Source of the DNA: Candidatus Hinthialibacter antarcticus
GTDB lineage: Bacteria > Hinthialibacterota > Hinthialibacteria > Hinthialibacterales > Hinthialibacteraceae
DNA length: 35,424 nucleotides
Assembly (NCBI GenBank): GCA_030765645.1
Contig: JAVCCE010000002.1
Location: 1-35,424, forward strand
Reading direction: 5' to 3'
Part shown: piece after piece, positions 17,015-25,674 of the stretch
Layout of the letters: every line of letters begins with the position of its first letter
Numbering within the stretch: the stretch's first letter is position 1
Position numbers and translations under genes: made by a program
The notes under the pieces: generated by a model
Seen by the model: only the letters and a program-made list of their open reading frames with translations
The model's database searches: none
Told to the model about the DNA's origin: nothing

Positions 17015-18136
17015 ATGCGTAGACATCAAGTCACGCCGTTGAAAATGTTTCTCGCCTTGGGAGGATTGTTAGCATTTATGATCCTTTCAGCGATCGCGTC
17101 ATTTCTATGGCATGGCGGCTCACTTGATCCATCACAAAACGTACCTACCGTTTATTATGTCGTTCGCAATAACTCAGAAGCGATGCGTGAACTCGAGCCG
17201 GAATACATCCACTATTTTACGGATGTTGAAGACGAAATTGATTTTGACGCATTGACCTATCAAAAGAGCGAGCTCACGGCAGAACAACTAGAACGATATT
17301 TAAGCGAAGCCAACCAAGCGGTCGACGGCCTACAGGCCACAGTAAAAGCCAAAGAGCGCGTCTCCATCCCAAACCAGAACTCCAACCGTTATCCCTGGAC
17401 GTATTACACCTACAAACTGTCGAATTCCGGCCCGATAAACTTACATAAGCGTGAGGTGTTATATAGCGGCGTCGATCATTCGGTGTGGCAGATAGAAATT
17501 CTTCACGACGATGAAGGCGTTACCCACATCTCTCCACGTATTACTTCAGCGAAGGGGAGGGCGCCTACATTCACGCGTTATATAATTCCCCCTCAAATCT
17601 CGAAACTCGAAGAGCCTGAGTATCTGACGCTCCAATCTTTTGGTCGGGGATTGCCTGAAAAAGCGATGAAAATTCTCTCGGTCTCTCAATCCGTCGAACG
17701 GCCTGAACTTATCAAAACTGTGTTTGAAATCCGTATGAGGCCGGTTGAGTACATTGATAATTCCCAACTGATAAAGATCGAACAATTTGAGCAAATCAGC
17801 GTTTGGATTGACGTCGATTTGGGCTATGTATGCCGCCGCTATTTAAGAAATTCAAATCGCGTTTCTAGCGTCTGGAATGTCTGGCGCAAAGATGTGGATA
17901 TTATTTACTCCGATTTTCGTCAAATCAATCATGCTTGGGTCCCTCATATTCGACAATTCAAAGACGATGGCGGCGCCGTAATTGAAGAGTATCGCATCAT
18001 TGATATTCAACAAATACCGGATATTGAGGCGTTTCTTAAAGAGGTTCAGCAATTGCCGACCCCGCAACCGGGCGATGCTTTTAAAAGTTATGGCCGCTAT
18101 ATTCGCAGAGCCAGCCAGCCTGCATCTCAAAACTAA
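17015..18136 (+). CDS. Hypothetical membrane-anchored protein
   Basis: 373 aa, not recognised. One N-terminal membrane helix (about residues 10-32) is followed by a long polar region, so it is probably anchored in the inner membrane with a periplasmic domain. The soluble part alternates charged and aromatic residues (EPEYIHYFTDVEDEIDFD; WIDVDLGYVCRRYL), consistent with beta-rich structure like LolA/outer-membrane-lipoprotein-sorting folds, but this is only a resemblance. No catalytic motif was seen. The ATG at 17015 is chosen because the earlier TTG at 17003 abuts the hairpin; the site lacks a clear Shine-Dalgarno. It may be read through from the isomerase gene. Confidence 0.7.
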   Translation: MRRHQVTPLKMFLALGGLLAFMILSAIASFLWHGGSLDPSQNVPTVYYVVRNNSEAMRELEPEYIHYFTDVEDEIDFDALTYQKSELTAEQLERYLSEANQAVDGLQATVKAKERVSIPNQNSNRYPWTYYTYKLSNSGPINLHKREVLYSGVDHSVWQIEILHDDEGVTHISPRITSAKGRAPTFTRYIIPPQISKLEEPEYLTLQSFGRGLPEKAMKILSVSQSVERPELIKTVFEIRMRPVEYIDNSQLIKIEQFEQISVWIDVDLGYVCRRYLRNSNRVSSVWNVWRKDVDIIYSDFRQINHAWVPHIRQFKDDGGAVIEEYRIIDIQQIPDIEAFLKEVQQLPTPQPGDAFKSYGRYIRRASQPASQN

Positions 18137-18229
18137 TCAAAAGTATTCACGCTTTTTAGCGCAATTTAATCTCGCATAGTTTTAACCGAATGCCCCGTTT
18201 TCGCTTTACCTATGCGTCTTGCTTTTGTA

Positions 18230-18372
18230 GAATACCTTTTCCCCTTCTGGTATTCGGCAGGCAGGTTCGGCGACTGGGGAGTCTTTCGCATGGTGGGGAG
18301 CCTGTTTCTCCTGAGCGGTATAACCGCAAACTGCTGCGGCGCGCCATGCGCCAAAATTTAATTGAGGAGAGG
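18230..18372 (+). promoter_or_regulatory. Structured leader, candidate translational riboswitch
   Basis: The leader of the cupin/isomerase-like gene holds GAATACC/GGTATTC (18230-18236 with 18249-18255), a long-range pair CGCATGG/CCATGCG (18287-18293 with 18344-18350) enclosing GGAG/CTCC (18297-18300 with 18308-18311), and the hairpin GCGGTATAACCGC (18315-18327). TCTCCT (18307-18312) is the exact complement of the Shine-Dalgarno AGGAGA (18365-18370), so the CTCC helix and Shine-Dalgarno masking exclude each other. It matches no riboswitch class I can recall. Confidence 0.4.
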
Positions 18373-18378
18373 ATTATT

Positions 18379-19611
18379 ATGTCTCAAAATGTTGGACAAT
18401 TAGCGCGTGAAGCGTTAGAAAAAGGCAAAGGGATTTTACGGCTTGCGCCGAATTGGGTGCCGCGTTCATTTTTACATCCAGGCCGCCGCATTAAATTGCA
18501 CCCCGACGACATCTACGCTTTGGGCGGACATCGCGGCGGGATTGACGAACGCTGGTTCGCTTCGACCACCGAAGCCGCCAACGACAACCGCGAGTGGGAC
18601 GAAGGCCTCAGCTACGTTGTTTCAAACGGCGACAAGTTTATGTTAAAAGACGCCGTCGGCGAACTCGGCGCCGATCTCATTGGCGACGAAATCTGGAACA
18701 AGTACAACCGTTGGCCTGTGTACAGCAAATTCTTCGATAACATGGGCCCCATTCCACACCACATGCACCAAAAAGACGAGCAAGTCAAAGAGCTCGGCCT
18801 GCAAGGCAAGCCGGAAGCCTATTACTTCCCGCCGCAACACAACTACGTCGGCAACAACTTCCCGTATACCTTCATGGGCTTAGAGCCGGGAACCACCAAG
18901 GCTGACGTTCGCAAGTGTCTCGAAAACTGGAACAAGGGCGACAACGGATTGCTAGACCATTCGAAAGCCTACCGTTTAAAACCCGGCACTGGCTGGCTGA
19001 TTGATCCGTGTATTCTTCACGCGCCCGGTTCGCTTTGCACCTACGAACCGCAGTGGGGTTCCGACGTTTTTGGCATGTACCAATCATTGGTCGAAGGCCG
19101 AATCGTTCCATGGGAACTGTTGGTCAAAGACATGCCGAAAGAAAAACACCAGGACCTCGACTTCATTGTCGATCAATTGGACTGGGACAAAAATACCGAT
19201 CCGAATTTCCGCGACAATCATTATCTGGAACCCATCCCCGTCGCCGACACTGCGAGTGAAGGCTACGTCGACCGCTGGATCGTCTATGGTCGCGTTGACG
19301 GCGAACAGCGCTTCTCAGCGAAAGAACTCACGGTTGAGCCGGGCGCAAAAGTCACCATCAAAGACAACGGCGCTTACGGCCTCATCGTGACCCAAGGCTT
19401 CGGCAAGATCGGCGACATGGCGCTCGATTGCCCGGCGTTGATTCGCTATGGCCAATTGACGGAAGACGAAGTGTTCGTCAGCGCGTCCGCCGCCAAAGAG
19501 GGCGTCGTGTTCGAGAACCTGTCTGACAAAGACCCGCTGGTTACGTTGCGTTACTTCGGGCCGGAAGTGAACCCCGATGCACCGGCAGTCGGCGACTACA
19601 AGAAAAACTAG
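18379..19611 (+). CDS. Cupin / mannose-6-phosphate isomerase-like protein
   Basis: 410 aa, cytoplasmic. PHHMHQKDEQV in the first third resembles the metal-binding cupin motif of type I phosphomannose isomerases. A second conserved patch, HAPGSLCTYEPQWGSDVF, and a C-terminal cupin-like barrel (about 300-400: FSAKELTVEPGAKVTIKDNG) support a two-barrel isomerase-like fold. Probably a sugar(-phosphate) aldose-ketose isomerase; the substrate is unknown. The ATG at 18379 is favoured by GAGGAGAGG 6-14 nt upstream; the frame extends to an ATG at 18190, but that segment is the structured leader and reads as unlike protein. A terminator follows. Confidence 0.75.
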   Translation: MSQNVGQLAREALEKGKGILRLAPNWVPRSFLHPGRRIKLHPDDIYALGGHRGGIDERWFASTTEAANDNREWDEGLSYVVSNGDKFMLKDAVGELGADLIGDEIWNKYNRWPVYSKFFDNMGPIPHHMHQKDEQVKELGLQGKPEAYYFPPQHNYVGNNFPYTFMGLEPGTTKADVRKCLENWNKGDNGLLDHSKAYRLKPGTGWLIDPCILHAPGSLCTYEPQWGSDVFGMYQSLVEGRIVPWELLVKDMPKEKHQDLDFIVDQLDWDKNTDPNFRDNHYLEPIPVADTASEGYVDRWIVYGRVDGEQRFSAKELTVEPGAKVTIKDNGAYGLIVTQGFGKIGDMALDCPALIRYGQLTEDEVFVSASAAKEGVVFENLSDKDPLVTLRYFGPEVNPDAPAVGDYKKN

Positions 19612-19637
19612 CAGTCGGTTGAAATATAATTGTTTAA

Positions 19638-19665
19638 ACGGGGGCGGAAACGCCTCCGTTTTTTT
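19638..19665 (+). terminator. Rho-independent terminator
   Basis: Stem ACGGGGGCG (19638-19646) / CGCCTCCGT (19651-19659), loop GAAA, then a T-run to 19665. It ends the cupin/isomerase-like transcript. Confidence 0.88.
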
Positions 19666-19816
19666 GTGGAGATAGATAATTTCTACGCTTTATGGAATCA
19701 AAAATGCAAAAATAATGCTATCAATTTTAAAAATAATGTGATATTTTCTAATCACTTTTTTACTGTAACTGCTGCAAGTAATGTGCAGAACTATTATATT
19801 TTTGGGAGGACGTAAC

Positions 19817-21991
19817 ATGAGGAAATTCGTATTATGGAGTATTTGTTTTGTGTTTTCAGGCGCCGTTTGGGCGCAGCCGCTGGGGATATTCAGCGACCGC
19901 GCTGATATTGGCGAGCCGAACTTAGAAGGATTATCATCAATCAGCGGCGATATCTATACCATCGAAGCGGGCGGCGCCACCATTGGACGGCGTAGCTACG
20001 TCGATCAGTTGCATTTTGTTTACAAAGAAGTGTCAGGCAGTTTTGACATCATCACCGACCCGATTCCCGTTGAAGCCGCAGGCGAAGGCGGAATCATGGT
20101 GCGTCAAGACCTCGACCCGGATTCAGCTCATGTTTCCTGGTTGCGGACGTCAGATACTGTGGCCGGCGGGAACACAAATGCAGCTGGCGGCTCAATCTTC
20201 CCTCACATTCGAAGCCTGAAAGGCGGCGGGACGATTGTTGACGGCGACCGTGAACCCGGTGGATATAGTGACGTGAATATTGGCGCCATTCGTGTGCAGC
20301 GCATTGGCAACCATTTTCGTCTCTATACGACCGACAACGCTGGCGAATGGTCATTAGCGCAAGATGAAATTATTCCGATGGCCGAAACAGTGCTGGTCGG
20401 TTTGGCGGTGACGGCGAACAACGCTGACGGACTCGGCGTATTTGAGTTTGAAGGCACAGAAATCAATGAATATCCGCTATGGGTTGGGCGCTCGGTTTCG
20501 GTTGATGACTGGCAAGGCGGCGCGACGATTCAGGTGACCTTAACAGCCAAAGCGCGCAGCGCCGTTTCGGGAAACGTGTCTGAAGTCGTCCCGCGTTTGG
20601 CGACGGTATCCAATGTTCAAGCGTCTGCGGGCCAGACCAGCGTTGATGCGCGCAATGGAAAAATCGCCTGGTTGCTGGATAACTTATCCGGCGATGCGAC
20701 GTTGACCTATGATTTGACTTTGCCTGATCGAAAATCCGGTTCCTGGACGGGCCAGTTTACAGACGGTACTAATCCACAAAGCCATGTTGGCGGGGATGCC
20801 GTGTTGCCAAAAAATCCTACGTTCAAAACGAACCCTGCTGCTGTCCAGATTTCACCAGACAAACCAACCATTATTCAGATCGAAGATTTCATGGTAGGCG
20901 CAGATGTTGATCCTCCTGGATTTGGATTGTATTTAGACCCTGAATCCGAAAGCGGAATCACTGCGGTCGCGGTGAGCGGCTCGGTCAATGACTGGGTGCA
21001 AATTCCTGTGATTATCCCGGCCAACTACGGCACGGCGTATATGTTTGGCCAAGTACGCGGCGAAGACGGAAACAGCGACTCCTTCTTTATCGATCTCGGA
21101 TTTGAATTGATTAACGATAACCTGACGACTTGGGATTCTGGCGGCGGTAAAGCGCTTCACCTGGATTGGGTGAACAACCGTATCCCCGAAGACCCCCGGC
21201 CGTTTGATGTCGACGCAGGGGAGCAAATGTTATACGTCGGCCCCCGCGAAGACAGCGCCGTTTTTGACTGGATCGCCATAACCAATGATCCCACTTTCCA
21301 ATCAGCTGCGTTAGATGAGTTAACGGGCGAGATCATTGACCCGTTTGTCGGTCTCACCGACGATTTGGGCATCTTTGACGCGAATATGGATATCGCGGAA
21401 GACGGCGGCGCAAATTTAGGTTTTGATGGCGACGCAGGTTATATCGCAAGCGAAGAAGTCTATAAGGTTGTTGGCAGCGGCAACGACATTTGGGGTACAG
21501 CTGATAACTTCCACTTCATATACAAAGAAGTCAGCGGCGACGTGACAATCGAAACTAATGTCTATTTAGATGAATTCAGCGGCAATGGAACTTGGGCAAA
21601 GGCTGGCCCGATGTTGCGCGACGAATTGACTCCGTCATCAGCGCATACATTCAGCATGATTCGTACACAGGGTCGCGATTTTGATCCTCAATGGCGAATG
21701 GCGGATGCGGCGAGCGGCGAGTCGTTAAGCGCTCTATTCTCAGGCGCAAGTACGGAGCGGGTTGGTTTGCAACGTACAGGCAACACCGTGACGTACTACT
21801 ATATCGACAAGTTCACTGGTGAACGGACTGATCTGCATGTCATCGAAGACTTAGCATTCACCGATCCGATTTATGCCGGATTGGCTGTGACGGCGCATGA
21901 CATTGGTACGCTTTCTATCGGCGAGTTTAGCGATGTTGTATTAACCACAGGCGGCGGACCGGTTAAGGTCGATAACTGGTCGTTGTATTAA
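19817..21991 (+). CDS. Secreted protein with two DUF1349/concanavalin-like repeats and a CBM-like domain
   Basis: 724 aa with a signal peptide (1-19, cleavage near VWA-Q). Two homologous beta-sandwich modules sit at about 20-215 and 515-710, each beginning LGIF, with FHFIYKEVSGDVTIET-type cores and ending GLAVTA plus an acidic strand. They resemble the concanavalin-like (DUF1349) fold. Between them lie a beta-sandwich (about 225-330) and a carbohydrate-binding-module-like domain (about 350-500, IQIEDFM then SVNDWVQIPV). No catalytic motif seen; a polysaccharide-binding surface or secreted protein is likely. GGGAGG precedes the ATG at 19817. Monocistronic with its own terminator. Confidence 0.78.
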   Translation: MRKFVLWSICFVFSGAVWAQPLGIFSDRADIGEPNLEGLSSISGDIYTIEAGGATIGRRSYVDQLHFVYKEVSGSFDIITDPIPVEAAGEGGIMVRQDLDPDSAHVSWLRTSDTVAGGNTNAAGGSIFPHIRSLKGGGTIVDGDREPGGYSDVNIGAIRVQRIGNHFRLYTTDNAGEWSLAQDEIIPMAETVLVGLAVTANNADGLGVFEFEGTEINEYPLWVGRSVSVDDWQGGATIQVTLTAKARSAVSGNVSEVVPRLATVSNVQASAGQTSVDARNGKIAWLLDNLSGDATLTYDLTLPDRKSGSWTGQFTDGTNPQSHVGGDAVLPKNPTFKTNPAAVQISPDKPTIIQIEDFMVGADVDPPGFGLYLDPESESGITAVAVSGSVNDWVQIPVIIPANYGTAYMFGQVRGEDGNSDSFFIDLGFELINDNLTTWDSGGGKALHLDWVNNRIPEDPRPFDVDAGEQMLYVGPREDSAVFDWIAITNDPTFQSAALDELTGEIIDPFVGLTDDLGIFDANMDIAEDGGANLGFDGDAGYIASEEVYKVVGSGNDIWGTADNFHFIYKEVSGDVTIETNVYLDEFSGNGTWAKAGPMLRDELTPSSAHTFSMIRTQGRDFDPQWRMADAASGESLSALFSGASTERVGLQRTGNTVTYYYIDKFTGERTDLHVIEDLAFTDPIYAGLAVTAHDIGTLSIGEFSDVVLTTGGGPVKVDNWSLY

Positions 21992-22018
21992 TCGACGCGA
22001 GATATTATTGCAGGCCCC

Positions 22019-22054
22019 AAGGGGCGAACGGTTTTCCGTTCGCCCCTTCTCTTT
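22019..22054 (+). terminator. Strong terminator
   Basis: Perfect 13-bp stem AAGGGGCGAACGG (22019-22031) / CCGTTCGCCCCTT (22036-22048), loop TTTT, then CTCTTT. Confidence 0.85.
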
Positions 22055-22185
22055 ACGCTTTCTGCCGCAATTGGCTTTTATTCGTCGCGTACTGCTAGAA
22101 ATTCACCGGGAATTTGAGAAAATAACTCAAGCAATTAAAATCTAAGTCGTCTGAATAATTCTTGACTATATACAGGGAGGACAGA

Positions 22186-23088
22186 ATGAAACGAATTTCG
22201 ATTGGCTCATGGGCATATTCCATTGGCCCCTATCAAGACAAACCCGTCCCTTGGGGGGAAGTATTAACCAAATTAAAGGAAATGGATTTTGATGGCGTCG
22301 AACTGGGCGGGTTTCCTCCGCACCCAAATCCCGACGATTGCGCTTCGGCTGAACAACGGCAACAGGTAGTCAGCCAATTAAAAGAGATTGGCTTGGCATT
22401 TTCCGGCCTTGCCGCCAACTTGTGGGGCGAACAGTTAATCAATACCGAAGATACCTCCAAGTATGTCGATGAATTTACGAAGAACGTGAAATTTTGCGTT
22501 GATGTCGGCATTCCGGGTATCCGCGTCGATTGCGTCCAACCGCCGGAAATTCTCAATGAGGTCGATTATGACGTTGCCAAAAAACGCGTTGTCGAAACTT
22601 GGAAAAAATGCGCCAACATCGCCCAGGATCAGGGCGTTTATATGACTTGGGAATTTGAACCGGGCTTTGCATTCAACAAACCGTCAGACATTCAACGCAT
22701 TTTAGACGAAGTTGGTCACGATAACTTTGGCGTTCAGCTTGATACCTGCCATGCGCAAATGGTCGCGGTGTACGCTTCTCGCCAGCCCGGCGAAAAAGAG
22801 ACGCTGCCCGGCGGCGCCTTAGAACTCATCAATCGCCTCAAAGGCAAGATCAATCACATTCACTTGATCGACTCCGACGGTACGCTGCATGATGACGAAA
22901 CTTCGACCCACGCGCCGTTTGGCGACGGCGAACTCAACTTTGACGAGATCGTGCCTGCGTTAAACGAATCCGGTTGCCCGCATGACTGGTGGACGATTGA
23001 TTTGTGCTTCTGGCCTGATGCGTGGGACGTGACCCGCCGTTGTAAAAATGGCATCGACGAACTGAACAAAAAATACGGGGGGAATTAA
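22186..23088 (+). CDS. Sugar phosphate isomerase/epimerase (TIM barrel), cytoplasmic
   Basis: 300 aa with no signal peptide. Metal-site candidates are E156/E158 (TWEFEPGF), D186 (QLDTCHA) and H226 ([10 protein letters not shown]). The last position is an aspartate ([10 protein letters not shown]272) where most relatives have glutamate. It lies 2 nt before the Gfo/Idh/MocA gene, the pairing seen in pathways that oxidise a sugar to the 3-keto form and then isomerise or cleave it. Start: ATG at 22186 with GGGAGG 7 nt upstream; an in-frame TTG lies at 22162. Substrate not assigned. Confidence 0.85.
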   Translation: MKRISIGSWAYSIGPYQDKPVPWGEVLTKLKEMDFDGVELGGFPPHPNPDDCASAEQRQQVVSQLKEIGLAFSGLAANLWGEQLINTEDTSKYVDEFTKNVKFCVDVGIPGIRVDCVQPPEILNEVDYDVAKKRVVETWKKCANIAQDQGVYMTWEFEPGFAFNKPSDIQRILDEVGHDNFGVQLDTCHAQMVAVYASRQPGEKETLPGGALELINRLKGKINHIHLIDSDGTLHDDETSTHAPFGDGELNFDEIVPALNESGCPHDWWTIDLCFWPDAWDVTRRCKNGIDELNKKYGGN

Positions 23089-23090
23089 TC

Positions 23091-24242
23091 ATGGCGAAAA
23101 AACCATTGCGCGTTGGCTTGATTGGCTGCGGCTTCATGGGAAAAACCCACTCCAACGCATATCACGTTGTTAACAAGTTTTTTGATTTGGATATTCAACC
23201 GGTATTGAAAACCGTCTGCTCAATTGACAAAGACGCGGCGCAGTCGTTTGCCTCAAACTGGGGTTATGAAAACGCCGAAACCGATTGGCGCAAAGTTGTT
23301 GAGAGCGATGATATTGATTTGATCGACATCTGCCTGCCCAACAATTTGCACCCGGAAGTCGCCATCGCCGCCGCCAAAGCGGGCAAAGCAATTTTTTGCG
23401 AAAAGCCGCTGGCGCATAATACCGAACAGGCCGAAGCAATGACCAAAGCGGTAGAAGACGCTGGCGTTCCCAATCAGGTTTCGTTTAACTATCGCCGCGT
23501 CCCTGCGGTCACGATGGCGAAGCAATTAATTGATGAAGGCCGCCTCGGGAAAATCTTTCACTACCGCGCCAATTTTTTGCAGGATTGGACTATCTCCAAT
23601 GACGTCCCGCAGGGCGGCGACGCCACTTGGCGACTGGATGCAAAAGTCGCGGGATCGGGCGTGATCGGCGATTTACTCGCGCACTGCATTGATACGGCGA
23701 TGTGGCACAACGGCGTCATTTCCAAAGTGCAGGCCGTGACCGAAACCTTCATCAAAGAACGCAAGCACGCAGTCACCGGCAAGATGGAACCTGTCACCAT
23801 TGATGATGCTTGTATTTTCCATTGCTGGTTTAATAACGGATCGCTGGGCAACTTTGAATCGACCCGTTATGCGCGCGGTCACAAAGCGCTTTATACCTTT
23901 GAAATAAACGGCGAGAACGCCTCTATCGCTTGGGACCTTCACGACCTGAATCGTTTGTCGTTCTTCGATCATACCGACGAGGGCCGGTTGCGCGGTTGGC
24001 GTTCGATCCATGTCACCGATCATAGCGGAGACCACCCTTACATGGACCACTGGTGGGTGCCGGGATTGTCGATTGGTTATGCCGAATCGTTTGTTCATCA
24101 ATTGGCGGGATTTTTGAAGTCCATGTCAGGCGGAGACAAAAATCAGCCTGATTTCCGCAGCGCATTGCAGACGCAGTATGTATGCGACTCGGTCATCAAA
24201 GCCGCGAAGTCCGGCCAGTGGGAAGACGTCAAAAAGGCGTGA
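23091..24242 (+). CDS. Gfo/Idh/MocA family oxidoreductase
   Basis: NAD(P)-dependent sugar dehydrogenase, 383 aa, cytoplasmic, no signal peptide. The Rossmann motif [17 protein letters not shown] begins at residue 8. The family's catalytic lysine is in CEKPLAHN (about 103), and a [12 protein letters not shown] segment holds the active-site Asp/His positions. It probably oxidises a hydroxyl of a sugar or glycoside (C3 is typical for relatives in such clusters). Two nt after the isomerase gene, it forms an operon with it. A hairpin/T-rich terminator candidate at 24264-24293 ends it before the DUF559 gene. Confidence 0.9.
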   Translation: MAKKPLRVGLIGCGFMGKTHSNAYHVVNKFFDLDIQPVLKTVCSIDKDAAQSFASNWGYENAETDWRKVVESDDIDLIDICLPNNLHPEVAIAAAKAGKAIFCEKPLAHNTEQAEAMTKAVEDAGVPNQVSFNYRRVPAVTMAKQLIDEGRLGKIFHYRANFLQDWTISNDVPQGGDATWRLDAKVAGSGVIGDLLAHCIDTAMWHNGVISKVQAVTETFIKERKHAVTGKMEPVTIDDACIFHCWFNNGSLGNFESTRYARGHKALYTFEINGENASIAWDLHDLNRLSFFDHTDEGRLRGWRSIHVTDHSGDHPYMDHWWVPGLSIGYAESFVHQLAGFLKSMSGGDKNQPDFRSALQTQYVCDSVIKAAKSGQWEDVKKA

Positions 24243-24263
24243 GGATGTAACCATAAATCTTAA

Positions 24264-24293
24264 AGGGCGGCGAAAACCGCCGCTCTTTTCTTT
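24264..24293 (+). terminator. Terminator candidate before DUF559 gene
   Basis: GGCGG (24266-24270) / CCGCC (24277-24281) with loop CGAAAA, then CTCTTTTCTTT. A short stem, so moderate support. Confidence 0.5.
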
Positions 24294-24303
24294 CGCCGAT
24301 GAT

Positions 24304-24735
24304 ATGAAAAGAAACACATCGATTCGGGCAAAGAAAATTGCAAAGCAGTTGCGAAGAAATCTGACTCCTGCTGAGAAGTATTTATGGTCAAAAATGCGAG
24401 CAGGACAGTTAAGTAATTGTCATATTAGAAAGCAACACCCAATCGGTCCATTCATTGTTGATTTTTTTATCTCTGATTGGAATTTAATTATCGAACTTGA
24501 TGGTGAGTCGCATCACTACCAAATTGATAGGGACAAAGAGCGTGAATCATATTTTTATCATCAGGGATATAAAGTCGTTCGTTTTCAAAACCAAGACGTT
24601 TTTGACAATGTAGAAGGCGTTGTTGAGCAAATAAGGCAATTTGAAATGAATCAAACCAACCCCCCACTAACTCCCCCCGAACTTCGGGGGGAGAACTCGG
24701 ATATCGAAATTAGAAGTAAAGGCATGGATGAATGA
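24304..24735 (+). CDS. DUF559 / Vsr-like endonuclease-domain protein with repeat-encoded tail
   Basis: 143 aa. The PD-(D/E)XK/Vsr-like core shows LTPAEKYLW (20-28), FIVDFF (D53), IIELDGESH (E64, D66) and VVRFQNQDV (91-99), the usual DUF559 pattern. Residues about 119-131 (NPPLTPPELRGEN) are translated from a REP-like hairpin, so the last ~25 residues are not native to the domain. The ATG at 24304 is used; the open frame extends upstream into the dehydrogenase gene but reads as unlike protein. It is AT-richer than its neighbours and separates two sugar-isomerase operon parts, consistent with insertion. Function of the family is not established; nuclease activity is inferred from the fold. Confidence 0.83.
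   Translation: MKRNTSIRAKKIAKQLRRNLTPAEKYLWSKMRAGQLSNCHIRKQHPIGPFIVDFFISDWNLIIELDGESHHYQIDRDKERESYFYHQGYKVVRFQNQDVFDNVEGVVEQIRQFEMNQTNPPLTPPELRGENSDIEIRSKGMDE
24657..24697 (+). repeat. REP-like hairpin, copy 1 (inside DUF559 gene)
   Basis: C-rich lead CAACCCCCCACTAA followed by the hairpin CTCCCCCCGAA-CTTCGGGGGGAG. It encodes NPPLTPPELRGEN in the DUF559 frame. It is the inverse of copy 2 at 24743-24782. Confidence 0.85.
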
Positions 24736-24807
24736 ACTTCTAGTTCCTCCCCCAAAGATTGGGGGAGGCTAGGCGGGGGTTGATAATCCTGTGAAATTAG
24801 AAGTAAA
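24706..24807. repeat. 15-bp direct repeats flanking REP copy 2
   Basis: GAAATTAGAAGTAAA occurs exactly at 24706-24720 and 24793-24807, bracketing 72 bp that carry the DUF559 stop codon and REP copy 2. This resembles a target duplication or a slipped duplication left by an insertion. Confidence 0.75.
24743..24782 (-). repeat. REP-like hairpin, copy 2
   Basis: Read on the minus strand it gives CAACCCCCGCCTAGC, then the hairpin CTCCCCCAATCTTTGGGGGAG, aligning with copy 1. Together they form an inverted (REPIN-like) pair with about 45 nt between. Confidence 0.85.
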
Positions 24808-24828
24808 CCTTAAATGGGAGGCGTCATC

Positions 24829-25674
24829 ATGAAAGTGGGAATTAACTTGTTGCTCTGGACGGCGGCGGCGGATGAAAGCCACCTCGGCGTTTTAGACAAA
24901 GTCAAAGAATGGGGATACGACGGCTTCGAACTGCCAATGTTCGACCCCGCCTGTTCGCCTTGGAAGAAACTCGCTGACCACGCCGACGGTCTTGGCTTAG
25001 GGCGCACGGCGGTCACCATTGTCTCTGATGAAGCAAACCCCATTAGCGAAGACAAATCTGTTCGCGAAAAGGGAATCGAGCACATTAAAAAGTGCATCGA
25101 CAGTTGCGCCGAACTTGGCGCCGAAACCTTAGTCGGCCCGCTCTATTCCCCCTGCGGAAAGCTCATTGGTCGTGGTCGCAGCAACGACGAATTTAGCTGG
25201 GCGAAAGAGGCGATGGCCCAGGCGGCGGAATACGGAAAACAAGCTAATGTTGTCATTGGCATGGAACCGCTCAACCGTTTCGAGACCTATGTTTTTAACG
25301 GAATGGCGGACGCAGTGCAATTATGCGAAGAAGTCGGGCATCCAAATTTGGGGCTGCTCTACGATACCTTCCATAGCCACATCGAAGAAAAAGACCCCAT
25401 TGCGGCAATTCAAAAAGCGGGCAAACACATTGCCCATATTCATATCTCAGAAAGCGACCGCAGCACGCCAGGCAAAGGCCAGGTGCGCTGGGAGGATTCA
25501 TTCAAAGCAATCAAAGCCATTGGGTATGACGGCTGGCTGACCATCGAAGCCTTTGGGCGTTCCATGCCCGAAGTCGCAGCGGCGACTTGCATCTGGCGTT
25601 CGATGTTTGACAGTGAAGAACAACTCGCAACAGACGGATTGAATCATATCAAAAAAATGTGGAGTGCAGCATGA
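24829..25674 (+). CDS. Sugar epimerase, D-tagatose/psicose 3-epimerase-like
   Basis: 281-aa TIM barrel, cytoplasmic. The metal-binding set of ketose 3-epimerases is present: E146 (GMEPLNRFE), D179 (YDTFHSH), H205 (HIHISESDR) and E240 (TIEAFGR), together with the ESDRSTPGKG substrate loop. Likely to epimerise a ketose, or a 3-keto sugar in this context, at C3. GGGAGG (24816-24821) precedes the ATG at 24829; the in-frame ATG at 24814 overlaps that site. The stop overlaps the next start (ATGA at 25671), coupling it to the DUF1080 gene. Exact substrate unknown. Confidence 0.87.
   Translation: MKVGINLLLWTAAADESHLGVLDKVKEWGYDGFELPMFDPACSPWKKLADHADGLGLGRTAVTIVSDEANPISEDKSVREKGIEHIKKCIDSCAELGAETLVGPLYSPCGKLIGRGRSNDEFSWAKEAMAQAAEYGKQANVVIGMEPLNRFETYVFNGMADAVQLCEEVGHPNLGLLYDTFHSHIEEKDPIAAIQKAGKHIAHIHISESDRSTPGKGQVRWEDSFKAIKAIGYDGWLTIEAFGRSMPEVAAATCIWRSMFDSEEQLATDGLNHIKKMWSAA

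Noticed and set aside
18166-18354. Minus-strand 62-aa ORF in the leader region
   Set aside because: No ribosome binding site or recognisable domain; it is antisense to the hairpin leader.
18190-18378. 63-residue N-terminal extension of the cupin/isomerase-like protein
   Set aside because: It reads as low-quality, basic sequence, overlaps the structured leader, and a strong Shine-Dalgarno precedes the ATG at 18379.
24178-24303. Upstream extension of the DUF559 gene
   Set aside because: It overlaps the dehydrogenase gene in another frame and a terminator-like hairpin; the conserved domain begins after the ATG at 24304.
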